From NCBI GenBank assembly GCA_903928445.1, contig CAIYRB010000002.1:1-64000 (forward strand): a stretch of 64,000 bases of DNA, in the 5' to 3' direction. Positions 45,662 through 53,722 of the stretch are shown here, one piece after another. The stretch's first letter is position 1, and each line of letters opens with the position of its first letter. Made by a program: the position numbers and the translations under genes. This DNA comes from an uncultured Pseudomonadota bacterium. Lineage in GTDB: Bacteria; Bdellovibrionota_B; Oligoflexia; Oligoflexales; CAIYRB01. The notes below the pieces were generated by a model. The model made no database searches, was not told the origin of the DNA, and saw only the letters and a program-made list of their open reading frames with translations.

Positions 45662-46450
45662 ATGCTGCCGACCCTGACCTACCAGACTCTGGCGATCACC
45701 GTCGGCACGGCCTGTTGCACACTTGTGCCTTTTGCGTTCGGCGCGAAACGGGGTTTGCCCAGGGGCCTCTTACCCCTGGCAACTGGGATGATGACAGGCC
45801 TGTGTTGCTTTGGCCTGCTACCCGAAGCAGGCAAAGAGGGCGGCGCACTAAGCCTGGGGTTGACCGCATTGGTTGCCGTGGTTTATTCGCTGCTGCACCT
45901 TAGACACATCCATCACCAGCCAGCAGCCACAACTCAGACCGCTCACGCCCATGACGAGGCAACCGGCAGCTATGGCACCCATGTGCATGGCGACACCAAC
46001 CGCCCCTTGGGCATTTTGGCCACGGCGATTTTCGTCCACTCGCTGCTCGATGGCTCGCTGCTGGTGATCTCAACTGATTTGTTTACTCAGGCGGCCACGT
46101 CAGTCACCGTCTCGCTATGGATTCACAAGGCTTTTGAAGCTTTATCGCTCGCCTCGCTGGTCTATTGGCGAGTGAGCAATCGCCAGGTGGCGGCGCGGTG
46201 GCTGACGGCCTATGTGCTTAGTTTCCCATGCGGCGTGTTCTTGACGTTCTGGCTGCAACAACTGGTGACCGCAAGCGGCTTGCAGCGCGTGGCACTGGTC
46301 GTGATGAGCGTGGCCATCGGCAATCTGATCGGCTGTCTGATCTTTGACTTTATCCTGCCGTCGATCGGCCGTTTTAAACACCATAAGGGTGAGGTCTTCT
46401 GGCTGGCCTCGGGCATTGCTGCGGCGACTCTGCTGCTGTGGGAACTCTAG
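45662..46450 (+). CDS. ZIP-family metal transporter
   Basis: The 262-residue membrane protein has about eight membrane segments with a His-rich loop between TM3 and TM4 (HIHHQ, HAHDEA, HVHGD). TM4 carries HSLLDG and TM5 HKAFEALSL, the positions of the metal-binding HNxxEG and HExPEG motifs in ZIP carriers, though with changed residues. Zinc, iron or another divalent metal would be the substrate. GGAG precedes the ATG at 45662. A zinc-ribbon gene follows. Confidence 0.8.
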   Translation: MLPTLTYQTLAITVGTACCTLVPFAFGAKRGLPRGLLPLATGMMTGLCCFGLLPEAGKEGGALSLGLTALVAVVYSLLHLRHIHHQPAATTQTAHAHDEATGSYGTHVHGDTNRPLGILATAIFVHSLLDGSLLVISTDLFTQAATSVTVSLWIHKAFEALSLASLVYWRVSNRQVAARWLTAYVLSFPCGVFLTFWLQQLVTASGLQRVALVVMSVAIGNLIGCLIFDFILPSIGRFKHHKGEVFWLASGIAAATLLLWEL

Positions 46451-46556
46451 CCACATCCGCAGCCCCTGAGCACCCGACGTGAAGCACGAACGTTCCACTC
46501 CAGAGCGAGCCGCGCTATCATGAGGGGATAGCAAATTCTCAGGGCGGAGGCCTCCA

Positions 46557-46859
46557 ATGCCGATCTATCGCTACCTGTGCACTGCCTGCGACGAGGGATT
46601 TGAGGTCCAAGCCAAGATGGCCGATGCCGCACCGCAAAAAGCACCCGGCTGCAATGAGAGCCACTGCCACCTCGTCAAGCAACTCAGCCGCGTGGCGATC
46701 CTCACACCGGGTAAAGCCAGCCTCAGTGCCGCTAAAAGCCACCTGCAGCAGGCCGATGCGATCATCACCAAAAGCGGCGCTAGCACCAAGTCTCAGGAAG
46801 GTTGCGGCGAGGTTTGCCCGACCAGCTGTCAGGCGAGTCGCTACCTGAGTCGAACCTAG
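46557..46859 (+). CDS. FmdB-type zinc-ribbon protein
   Basis: The 100-residue protein opens MPIYRYLCTACDEGFEV, the FmdB/CxxC_CXXC_SSSS start, with a second Cys pair around CNESHC; the first 45 residues form the zinc ribbon. The C-terminal half is low in structure with three more Cys residues (GCGEVCPTSC). Function is unknown for the family. GGCGGAGG lies just before the ATG. It follows the ZIP gene by about 100 bases. Confidence 0.85.
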   Translation: MPIYRYLCTACDEGFEVQAKMADAAPQKAPGCNESHCHLVKQLSRVAILTPGKASLSAAKSHLQQADAIITKSGASTKSQEGCGEVCPTSCQASRYLSRT

Positions 46860-46872
46860 TGCCGTCCCAAGC

Positions 46873-47781
46873 CTAATTCTCCGGCACCGGGTCGACCCAG
46901 ATCTGGATGTTGTCGGTGAGCTGGCCGCCGTTTAATTGCAGATAAAGTGGCTTGCGCAGGTCAAGGTGGACAGCACCCTTGGCACAAGGATTGTGCCCTT
47001 CATTGACCTCTTTAAAGCGGTTATTCCAGTGCTGCGAGGGACACACGTCAAAGAGGTAGGCATCTACCGAAATGCGTTTATCCTGACTGTATACTTTAAA
47101 CTTCTGATTACAAGGAATCGGGCAACGCGGCTCCTTAACCTCTCTGCGCCCATTGGTCCAACGCTTGACGTCATCAGGCATGCGGTCAAACTTACCGAGG
47201 CAGTCACTATCGCCGCATTCCGTCCAGCTATCGTTGTCGCACTCCCCGTGCCAAAGCGGCGACTGCTCGGTGGTCGCAAAGTAGATGCCACCGTGTTCTT
47301 GAGCATCGCCGCACACGGTTTTGAAGTAGCTCTCGGTGCCGACCGGATAGTAGGTGGTCTGAAACAGCACTAAATTGCCACTTGATGGTTGCTGACCTGG
47401 CGCGGGCGAACCTGCGTACTGCGGCTGACCACCTCCAGGCATTGGGACTTGACAGGCCTGTTCTTGTTCCCAACCCCACTCACCGCCGGTGGTCGTGTTG
47501 CAGATCGGCGCAACGCGGCAGGATGCTTCATTCGCCCAGCCCCAGCCGCTAGCATCCGTTGCCACCTGGCCCCTAGGACACAGCGGCGGGAAGCGGCAGG
47601 TATGATCCTTATCATAGCCCCAACCGTCGTGACGCTCGTCCGGGACATCTTTGGAGCAGTAAGGATAAGACGACGCATCGGCCAGCTTCGCATTGTGACT
47701 GGCGGTCTTGCAGGACCATACGGCAGTCACACTAAGGAGCACGGCTGAACATTGAAGATAAGCGGTCGATTGGGACTTCAT
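46873..47781 (-). CDS. Expansin-like lipoprotein with three CBM10-like repeats
   Basis: The 302-residue protein has a lipoprotein signal (VTAVWSC, Cys24). Residues about 40-112 hold three repeats with the pattern WG[W/Y]-x(5-6)-C: GWGYDKDHTC, GWGWANEASC and EWGWEQEQAC, which resemble the cellulose-binding CBM10 core. Residues about 130-302 have a barwin/expansin-like double-psi beta-barrel look (YYPVGTESYFKTVCG, FDVCPSQHWNN, AVHLDLRKPLYLQ) with paired Cys residues. Expansin-like proteins loosen cellulose or peptidoglycan without hydrolysis. A surface-bound role on polysaccharide is inferred. The ATG has GAGGCG upstream. Confidence 0.75.
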   Translation of the reverse strand: MKSQSTAYLQCSAVLLSVTAVWSCKTASHNAKLADASSYPYCSKDVPDERHDGWGYDKDHTCRFPPLCPRGQVATDASGWGWANEASCRVAPICNTTTGGEWGWEQEQACQVPMPGGGQPQYAGSPAPGQQPSSGNLVLFQTTYYPVGTESYFKTVCGDAQEHGGIYFATTEQSPLWHGECDNDSWTECGDSDCLGKFDRMPDDVKRWTNGRREVKEPRCPIPCNQKFKVYSQDKRISVDAYLFDVCPSQHWNNRFKEVNEGHNPCAKGAVHLDLRKPLYLQLNGGQLTDNIQIWVDPVPEN

Positions 47782-48117
47782 CGGTGCTGCGCCTCGAGAT
47801 TCGATTTCCCCTCTGATGTCTCTTTATCGGCAGATTCAGGGAAAACCTTTAGGCCGCTCTAAATCAACCTATGGCGCAGCACCGCACCGACGTCTATTGA
47901 GGACATAAGCCAATGAAACCATGAATAAAATGAAGGTTGCACCGAGTTGCTTTCGGGTCGTGGACAGCCGTTTGTCGATTTTAAACTAGCGTAAAAATTG
48001 GCCAAAGGTTAAAAATCCAAAAACGCCCCGAATGATTCCGAACAGGTCTTGCTGCCGCGTTGATCTATCACGGCCTTCCACAGCGGGAGGCCTTTCGCAC
48101 TGGAAGGAGTGGAGAGC
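47782..48117. other. Spacer between expansin-like gene and beta-oxidation operon
   Basis: The two genes are divergent, so promoters for both should lie here. No convincing boxes, RNA structure or frame were seen. Confidence 0.4.
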
Positions 48118-49284
48118 ATGGTGGAACAATTCCGACTAGAGGTCCGCAGTTGGCTAGAGGCCAATTGCCCACCGTCGATGCGCACACCGGTCATCGAAGA
48201 TGAAGTTGTCATGGGCGGCAAGGCTGAGCGGTTTAAGAACCCAGAAGCCAAAATCTGGTTTGACCGCATGGTGGCAAAGGGTTGGACCGCCCCGCAGTGG
48301 CCGAAAATCTACGGCGGCGCTGGCCTCACTCCAGCAGAAGCCCGCGTCCTGCGCGAAGAGATGAGCCGCTTGAACTGCCGCCGGCCGCTGTTTAGCTTTG
48401 GCTACTGGATGCTTGGGCCGGTGCTGCTGCAGTACGGTACGGAAGAGCAAAAGCTCGAGCATCTGCCGAAGATCGCCCGCGGCGAAGTCCGCTGGTGCCA
48501 GGGCTATAGCGAGCCAGAGGCTGGATCGGACTTAGCGAGCTTGCGCACTAGGGCAGTGCTGCAAGGCGATCAATTCATCATCAATGGATCAAAGATCTGG
48601 ACGTCGATCGCGCAGGAGTCCGACTGGATCTTTTGTTTGGTCCGCACCGATCCCGACGCTATTAAACAAAAGGGCATTAGCTTTGTCTTGATCGACATGA
48701 GTGACCCCGGAGTCAAGGTCGAACCGATCCTACTGATCAGCGGCGCCTCGCCGTTCTGCGAAGTCTTCTTCAAAGATGTCCGCACACCAGCGAAAAACCT
48801 CGTCGGGCCACTCAACGGCGGCTGGCAGATCGCCAAGGCCCTGTTGACGCATGAACGCCTAAACATCGATGAGATGGGCGACCGCGGTGAGGAGCAGTCA
48901 CTGGAGGACCGCCTGCGTCAAGCCGTCGGGACCGTAGACGGCAAACTCGCCGACCGCGGCCTACGCGACCGCCTAGCGGCTTATCACATGGATAACCAAG
49001 CCTTCCGCATGACCATGGAATGCGACACAGCGCTGCAAAAAGCTGGGCATGCCCCAGGTGCAGCCTCGTCGGTCTTCAAATGGTACGGATCGGAGCTCGG
49101 TAAACGAAAATTCGAGCTGCTCATGGAAGGACTCGGCAACGACAGCCTGGTATGGGACGGACATGGCGCGCCCGAAGACAACCAGGCGACGCGCGATTGG
49201 CTCAGATCCAAGGGCTTCTCGATCGAAGGCGGCACCAGTGAGATCCAGTTGAACATCATCGCCAAACAAGTCTTGGGCCTCTAA
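48118..49284 (+). CDS. Acyl-CoA dehydrogenase, large-subunit-like
   Basis: The 388-residue FAD enzyme shows the family blocks WCQGYSEPEAGSDLASL, IINGSKIWTS and IEGGTSEIQLNIIAKQVLGL. The N-terminus (VRSWLEANCPPSM) resembles the large subunit of heterodimeric dehydrogenases such as PimC. It starts the first step of beta-oxidation on an acyl-CoA of unknown chain. AAGGAG precedes the ATG at 48118. The next gene encodes a partner dehydrogenase 18 bases away. Confidence 0.92.
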   Translation: MVEQFRLEVRSWLEANCPPSMRTPVIEDEVVMGGKAERFKNPEAKIWFDRMVAKGWTAPQWPKIYGGAGLTPAEARVLREEMSRLNCRRPLFSFGYWMLGPVLLQYGTEEQKLEHLPKIARGEVRWCQGYSEPEAGSDLASLRTRAVLQGDQFIINGSKIWTSIAQESDWIFCLVRTDPDAIKQKGISFVLIDMSDPGVKVEPILLISGASPFCEVFFKDVRTPAKNLVGPLNGGWQIAKALLTHERLNIDEMGDRGEEQSLEDRLRQAVGTVDGKLADRGLRDRLAAYHMDNQAFRMTMECDTALQKAGHAPGAASSVFKWYGSELGKRKFELLMEGLGNDSLVWDGHGAPEDNQATRDWLRSKGFSIEGGTSEIQLNIIAKQVLGL

Positions 49285-49302
49285 CCAGCAAGGAGTCCGC
49301 AC

Positions 49303-50448
49303 GTGAACTGGGAAACAACCGACGAAGAAAAGCTGCTGAAGCAATCGGCTGCCGAATTTTTTCAAGAGAAGATGCCACTGGGCGAGCTTCGCTACCTGCG
49401 CAGCACCAAGGATGCCAAGGGCTACTACAAAGACAAGTGGCGGACGATGGCTGAGCTGGGCTGGGCTGGAATCCTCGTACCCGAGGAGTTCGGCGGACTG
49501 GCCTTTGGCTTTCGCGGCCTGGGCCAGATCCTCGAAGAGTCTGGTCGCACCTTAGCTGCGACCCCGTTGCAGGCGACCGTCGTCGCCGCTGGCACGCTGA
49601 TTCAGCAAATTGGCAGCCATGCCCAGCGCAGTGAACTGCTGCCGCAGGTCGCCTCGGGTGAACTGACCTTTGCCGTCGCCCACGAAGAAGGTCGCCGCCA
49701 TAGCGAGACGCAGATTGTGACGCAAGCGACCGCCGGCAAAGCCGTCGGGAGCTTCGTGCTAAACGGCCGCAAAAGCCTGGTCCAAGACGGCAGCGTCGCC
49801 GACAAGCTGATCGTCCTGGCGCAAACGACGCCGGGTGCCGCACCGGGCCAGGGCCTGTCCTGGTTTGTGGTCGACCCTAAACAGACTGGCGTTGAGCTAA
49901 AGCCGTTCACCTTGGTCGACTCCAGGCCGTGCTGTGAAATCGTCTTTAACCAGGTCGCACTCGGCCAGGACGCACTTCTCGGCGAGCTAGGCCAAGCCGG
50001 CACTTCCTTTCACGCCCTGCTGGACCGCGCACGCATCGGCCTGGCCGCAGAGATGCTCGGGTCGGCCACCGAGGCCTTTCAACTAACGCTGAAGTACCTC
50101 AAAGAGCGCAAGCAATTTGGCGTGGCCATCGGCAGCTTTCAGGCACTGCAGCACCGCATGGCCAACATGTACGGTGAACTCACGGTGTCCCGCGCGGTGG
50201 TCGCAGGGTCGCTGGCGGCGCTCGACTACCACAGCCCCGAGACGCCACGCTTGGCCAGTCTGGCCAAGGCCAAAGTCAGCGAGGTCTTCCAGCTCGTCGC
50301 CCGTGAAGCGGTGCAGCTGCATGGCGGCATCGGCATGACCGATGAGCACAATATCGGCTTCTTTTTAAAGCGCGCGCGAGTCAGCGCGGAGTTGCTCGGC
50401 ACGCCGAGCTTCCACCGCGATCGCTATGCCAGTCTGCTGGAATTTTGA
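49303..50448 (+). CDS. Acyl-CoA dehydrogenase, small-subunit-like
   Basis: The 381-residue protein is a second acyl-CoA dehydrogenase of the PimD-like type (MNWETTDEEKLLKQSAAEFF, AELGWAGILVPEEFGG, RKQFGVAIGSFQALQHRMA, LHGGIGMTDEHN). The GTG start has AAGGAG upstream. Adjacent pairs of this kind often form alpha-beta heterotetramers that oxidise branched, dicarboxylic or ring acyl-CoAs. Confidence 0.9.
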   Translation: MNWETTDEEKLLKQSAAEFFQEKMPLGELRYLRSTKDAKGYYKDKWRTMAELGWAGILVPEEFGGLAFGFRGLGQILEESGRTLAATPLQATVVAAGTLIQQIGSHAQRSELLPQVASGELTFAVAHEEGRRHSETQIVTQATAGKAVGSFVLNGRKSLVQDGSVADKLIVLAQTTPGAAPGQGLSWFVVDPKQTGVELKPFTLVDSRPCCEIVFNQVALGQDALLGELGQAGTSFHALLDRARIGLAAEMLGSATEAFQLTLKYLKERKQFGVAIGSFQALQHRMANMYGELTVSRAVVAGSLAALDYHSPETPRLASLAKAKVSEVFQLVAREAVQLHGGIGMTDEHNIGFFLKRARVSAELLGTPSFHRDRYASLLEF

Positions 50449-50489
50449 GGCTAAGCGCCATTCACTAAAGTTGAACTCAGGAGACGGAC

Positions 50490-52604
50490 ATGAGCGGAAC
50501 TTACGACATACACGGCCAGACCGCAGTGATTACCCTAAACAACCCACCAGTGAATGGCCTAAGCCATGACCTGCGGACCAGGATCGTTGCGGGCGTCCAG
50601 GCGGCACTTGCCGCACCAGGTATCCAATCGATCGTCCTGATCGGCAGCAGCCGGGCCTTTTCCGGCGGTGCTGACATCCGCGAGTTCAACCTACCGATTG
50701 GCCTAGCTGAGCCAAATCTGCCGCAGGTCATAGACGTCGTCGAATCCAGCGCCAAGCCCATCATCGCTGCCATTAGCGGCGTGTGCATGGGTGGCGGCCT
50801 CGAACTAGCCCTTGGCTGTCACTACCGCATCGCCCTTGCTGATGCTTTGATTGCCTTGCCCGAAGTCAAACTCGGTGTGCTGCCGGGAGCTGGCGGCACG
50901 CAGCGCCTGCCTCGGCTGCTGAATCCCGAAATCGCCCTCGGCATGATCGTGACGGGTGAAGCGTCCCCAGCAGCTAAGTTCAAAGGCACAGCCTTGTTCG
51001 ACCAGATCGTCGATGGCGATTTGTTGGCGGCTGCGCTGCAGTTCGCTGCAGACCTTGCCAGCGCACCAAAGCCGCTCCTGCGGACCCGTGACCTGCCGGT
51101 GCTTAAAGTCGAGCCAAGCGTCTTTGCGCAGGTCAGCACCAAGCTCTTGGCCGGTATCCAACCCGGCTATCCAGCACCGGCCAAATGCGTCGAGGCAGTC
51201 CGCGCCGCCTTGGACCTACCCTTTTTGGAGGGTCTACGGCGCGAGCAAGAGCTATTTCACGAGCTGGTCGAAACCTCGGCGTCCAAGGCCCTACGTCACG
51301 CCTTTTTTGCCGAACGCGCCGCAACTAAGCTCGCCTCTGTAGCCGAATCCACCCAGGCGCGCCCGATCAAGCAAGTCGGCATCATCGGTGCTGGCACCAT
51401 GGGCAGCGGCATCGCTATGAACTTCCTGAACGCTGGTATCGCCATCGTTATGCTGGAGATCAAAGCCGACGCCCTCGAGCGTGGCGTCGCGACTATCCGC
51501 AAGACCTACGATAGCGCCGTGAAGAAGGGCAAACTGAAACCAGTTGAGCTGGAGCAGCGCTTAAGTTTGTTGCGTGCCACCACCGACTACGCCGACCTCG
51601 CCGCGGCCGATCTGATCATCGAAGCCGTCTTTGAAGACCTGTCGATCAAGGAGCAGGTGTTTCGCAAGCTTGACCAAGTCGCCAAACCCGGAGCGATCCT
51701 CGCCAGCAACACCTCGACGCTCGACCTCAACGTCCTCGCGGCAGTCACCAAGCGCCCCGAAGATGTCATCGGCCTACACTTCTTTAGCCCCGCGCATTTG
51801 ATGAAATTGCTCGAAGTCGTGCGCGGAGCTAAGACCGCTGACGACGTCTTAGTCACCGCGATGGCCTTGGCTAAGAAGATCAAAAAGACCGCGGTGGTCT
51901 CCGGTGTCTGCGACGGCTTTATCGGCAATCGCATGATCGCGCCCTACAGCCAACAAGCCATCCAACTACTCGAAGAAGGCTGCACTCCCAGCCAAGTCGA
52001 CCAAGCGCTCGAAGCGTGGGGCATGGCGATGGGCCCGTTTCGCATGGGCGACCTCGCCGGCAACGATATCGGCTGGGCCATTCGCAAGCACCAGCGCTTG
52101 ACGGTGCCGGACCCCGAGTACCCGCGCATTCCCGATCGCCTGTGCGAGATGGGTCGCTACGGCCAAAAAACCGGCGCTGGCTGGTACCGCTACGAAGCTG
52201 GCAGCCGCGACGCGCTCGTCGATCCCGTCGTCTTGGACTTGATCACCGCCTACCGCGCTGAAAAGGGCATTAAAACGCGGGCCATCAGCGACGCCGAAAT
52301 CGTCGAGCGCTGCATCTACGCCCTATATCAAGAAGGCACCCGGATTCTGGACGAGGGCATCGCTCAGCGCGCGTCGGATATCGATCTAGTTTACCTATGT
52401 GGCTATGGCTTTCCGCTGCATCGGGGCGGGCCGATGTTTTACGCCGAGGCCGTCGGGCTTGCGGCGGTGGCGCAGCGGGTGGCGAGCTTCTATGCGCAAA
52501 GTGGCGATCCATTGTGGCGGCCGGTGACGGAGGCGCCAGTGCGGAAGAGTTCGCGAGGCGGCGAGTCGGTCAAGGCCGAGACTAGGCGGTCGACTGAGTT
52601 TTAA
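50490..52604 (+). CDS. Bifunctional enoyl-CoA hydratase / 3-hydroxyacyl-CoA dehydrogenase
   Basis: The 704-residue protein joins an N-terminal crotonase domain (about 1-190; AISGVCMGGGLELALGCHYRIA and PEVKLGVLPGAGGTQRLPRL, with the glutamate pair of hydratases) to a 3-hydroxyacyl-CoA dehydrogenase (NAD motif GIIGAGTMGSGIA near 295; HFFSPAHLMKLLEVV; C-terminal helical domains). This is the peroxisomal-type, monomeric layout, not the longer FadB. It completes the two middle steps of beta-oxidation after the dehydrogenase pair. AGGAG precedes the ATG. Confidence 0.95.
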   Translation: MSGTYDIHGQTAVITLNNPPVNGLSHDLRTRIVAGVQAALAAPGIQSIVLIGSSRAFSGGADIREFNLPIGLAEPNLPQVIDVVESSAKPIIAAISGVCMGGGLELALGCHYRIALADALIALPEVKLGVLPGAGGTQRLPRLLNPEIALGMIVTGEASPAAKFKGTALFDQIVDGDLLAAALQFAADLASAPKPLLRTRDLPVLKVEPSVFAQVSTKLLAGIQPGYPAPAKCVEAVRAALDLPFLEGLRREQELFHELVETSASKALRHAFFAERAATKLASVAESTQARPIKQVGIIGAGTMGSGIAMNFLNAGIAIVMLEIKADALERGVATIRKTYDSAVKKGKLKPVELEQRLSLLRATTDYADLAAADLIIEAVFEDLSIKEQVFRKLDQVAKPGAILASNTSTLDLNVLAAVTKRPEDVIGLHFFSPAHLMKLLEVVRGAKTADDVLVTAMALAKKIKKTAVVSGVCDGFIGNRMIAPYSQQAIQLLEEGCTPSQVDQALEAWGMAMGPFRMGDLAGNDIGWAIRKHQRLTVPDPEYPRIPDRLCEMGRYGQKTGAGWYRYEAGSRDALVDPVVLDLITAYRAEKGIKTRAISDAEIVERCIYALYQEGTRILDEGIAQRASDIDLVYLCGYGFPLHRGGPMFYAEAVGLAAVAQRVASFYAQSGDPLWRPVTEAPVRKSSRGGESVKAETRRSTEF

Positions 52605-52611
52605 GCCGAGC

Positions 52612-52647
52612 ACGACACTCACCGGCCGGGAGGTCGGTGAGTGTCGT
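52612..52647 (+). terminator. Hairpin after the beta-oxidation operon
   Basis: A perfect 12-base-pair inverted repeat (ACGACACTCACC / GGTGAGTGTCGT) with a 12-base loop begins eight bases after the stop codon of the FadB-like gene. No T-run follows, so it may act as a 3' stabiliser or work with Rho. Confidence 0.6.
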
Positions 52648-52923
52648 AGCAATGTTAACCGCTGACGACCTAGCGACTTTGCTCTTGTCCCTGTTTACAA
52701 GGAGTTTGAGTTTGCCTTCAATAAACTTTGTGGTCGCGGCCATGACTCTTTCGGCTGCCTTTTGGGTCGGCACGAATATATTGCAGCCATCAGCGAAACC
52801 AACTCGTCGAGTACTACGTTGCTAAGTAGCGGGGATAGGGGCGAACCTTGAGTCGTTCCCTCCCCCGTTGCCGCAATGACGCCGTCGGCCATTATACCAT
52901 TGCGAAGGATCATAAAGGCTGGA
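52630..52923 (-). pseudogene. Group II intron reverse transcriptase remnant
   Basis: Minus-strand fragments match the group II intron maturase/RT family: GTTQGSPLSPLLSNVVLDEL (the TPQGGPLSPLLAN block), then in another frame GFADGCNIFV (degraded YADD active site) and AAERVMAATTKFIE with KLKLLVNRDKSKVAR. The pieces are separated by a frameshift and a loss of about ten residues, and both the N-terminal RT part and the maturase and endonuclease domains are gone. It begins at the very end of the M24 peptidase gene. Confidence 0.75.
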
Positions 52924-53613
52924 TCATGTCGGGTCGGCGTCGAGCAAAAGGTCTTCGAAAAAGGCGCCGTAGAGCGACGAAGAGTGGCGAATTTGGATTT
53001 CAAGGACCCAGCGCGCTGTTGCGGGTCTGAATGCGACATCGGCGATCGCCCCAGAAAAATGCAGATGATGCGGAAAATTCGCCAGGCGATGGCCATTGGC
53101 CTCGTGTAGATTAAGATGCCACCCCCGCGCCTGCGCCGCTTGCTCAGCATAACGGTACAGGGCCTGCCCGGTGGACGCTTCCATGAGCCACTTGCGCCTG
53201 ACTTCCGCATAGATGGCCTCGGCGTCGCTAGCACAACGTCGCAGCTCGGAATCCTCGCCCACGACAAAGGTCTTTGCCGCATCCCCTTCATAGCCGTCCC
53301 ACAGTGGCCCGATATCAACGAAGTAAATATCGTTTTCCTGCAGGACTGGATCTCCGTCCGACGGCACACCGAAAGGCTTCACTGTATTCGCGCCGAATCG
53401 CATTTGGGTAGGATGCCAGAGGCGCTTTGCACCCATCGCTGCTAACGTCTTATTGGCGAGCCGGAGGGCTTGCGTTTCGTGCATGCCCGGTTTAATGAGC
53501 TCTGCGATCGCATGCAGTGCGTGCCAGGTTTTGGCCCGTGCCGCGATCAGCCGGTCTTCCGAGAAAGCCGGACCGCAGGCCTCGACGGTAGTCTTATCGA
53601 TGGGGTCATCCAT
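52924..53613 (-). CDS. M24-family metallopeptidase (aminopeptidase P-like)
   Basis: The 229-residue protein has the pita-bread fold with all five metal ligands: Asp100, Asp111, His175, Glu205 and Glu220. It is shorter than aminopeptidase P and lacks its N-terminal domain, so it resembles methionine aminopeptidase in size. The substrate is unknown. The 3' end abuts an RT remnant, so the original C-terminus might have been altered, but the last ligand region is intact. Confidence 0.85.
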   Translation of the reverse strand: MDDPIDKTTVEACGPAFSEDRLIAARAKTWHALHAIAELIKPGMHETQALRLANKTLAAMGAKRLWHPTQMRFGANTVKPFGVPSDGDPVLQENDIYFVDIGPLWDGYEGDAAKTFVVGEDSELRRCASDAEAIYAEVRRKWLMEASTGQALYRYAEQAAQARGWHLNLHEANGHRLANFPHHLHFSGAIADVAFRPATARWVLEIQIRHSSSLYGAFFEDLLLDADPT

Positions 53614-53722
53614 AAAGGAAAACAGTCTCCAGGAACTGATTAAATGGACTCTGACGCTCAGGAGCCGGCGAGAACCATACTATGCATTCTCTTTTGGCTG
53701 TTCCGTTTTTTGGGTCGATCCC

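Noticed and set aside
52695-53369. 224-codon minus-strand frame read as one gene
   Set aside because: Its first half is the shadow of the M24 peptidase and its end is the RT remnant; no single protein is encoded.
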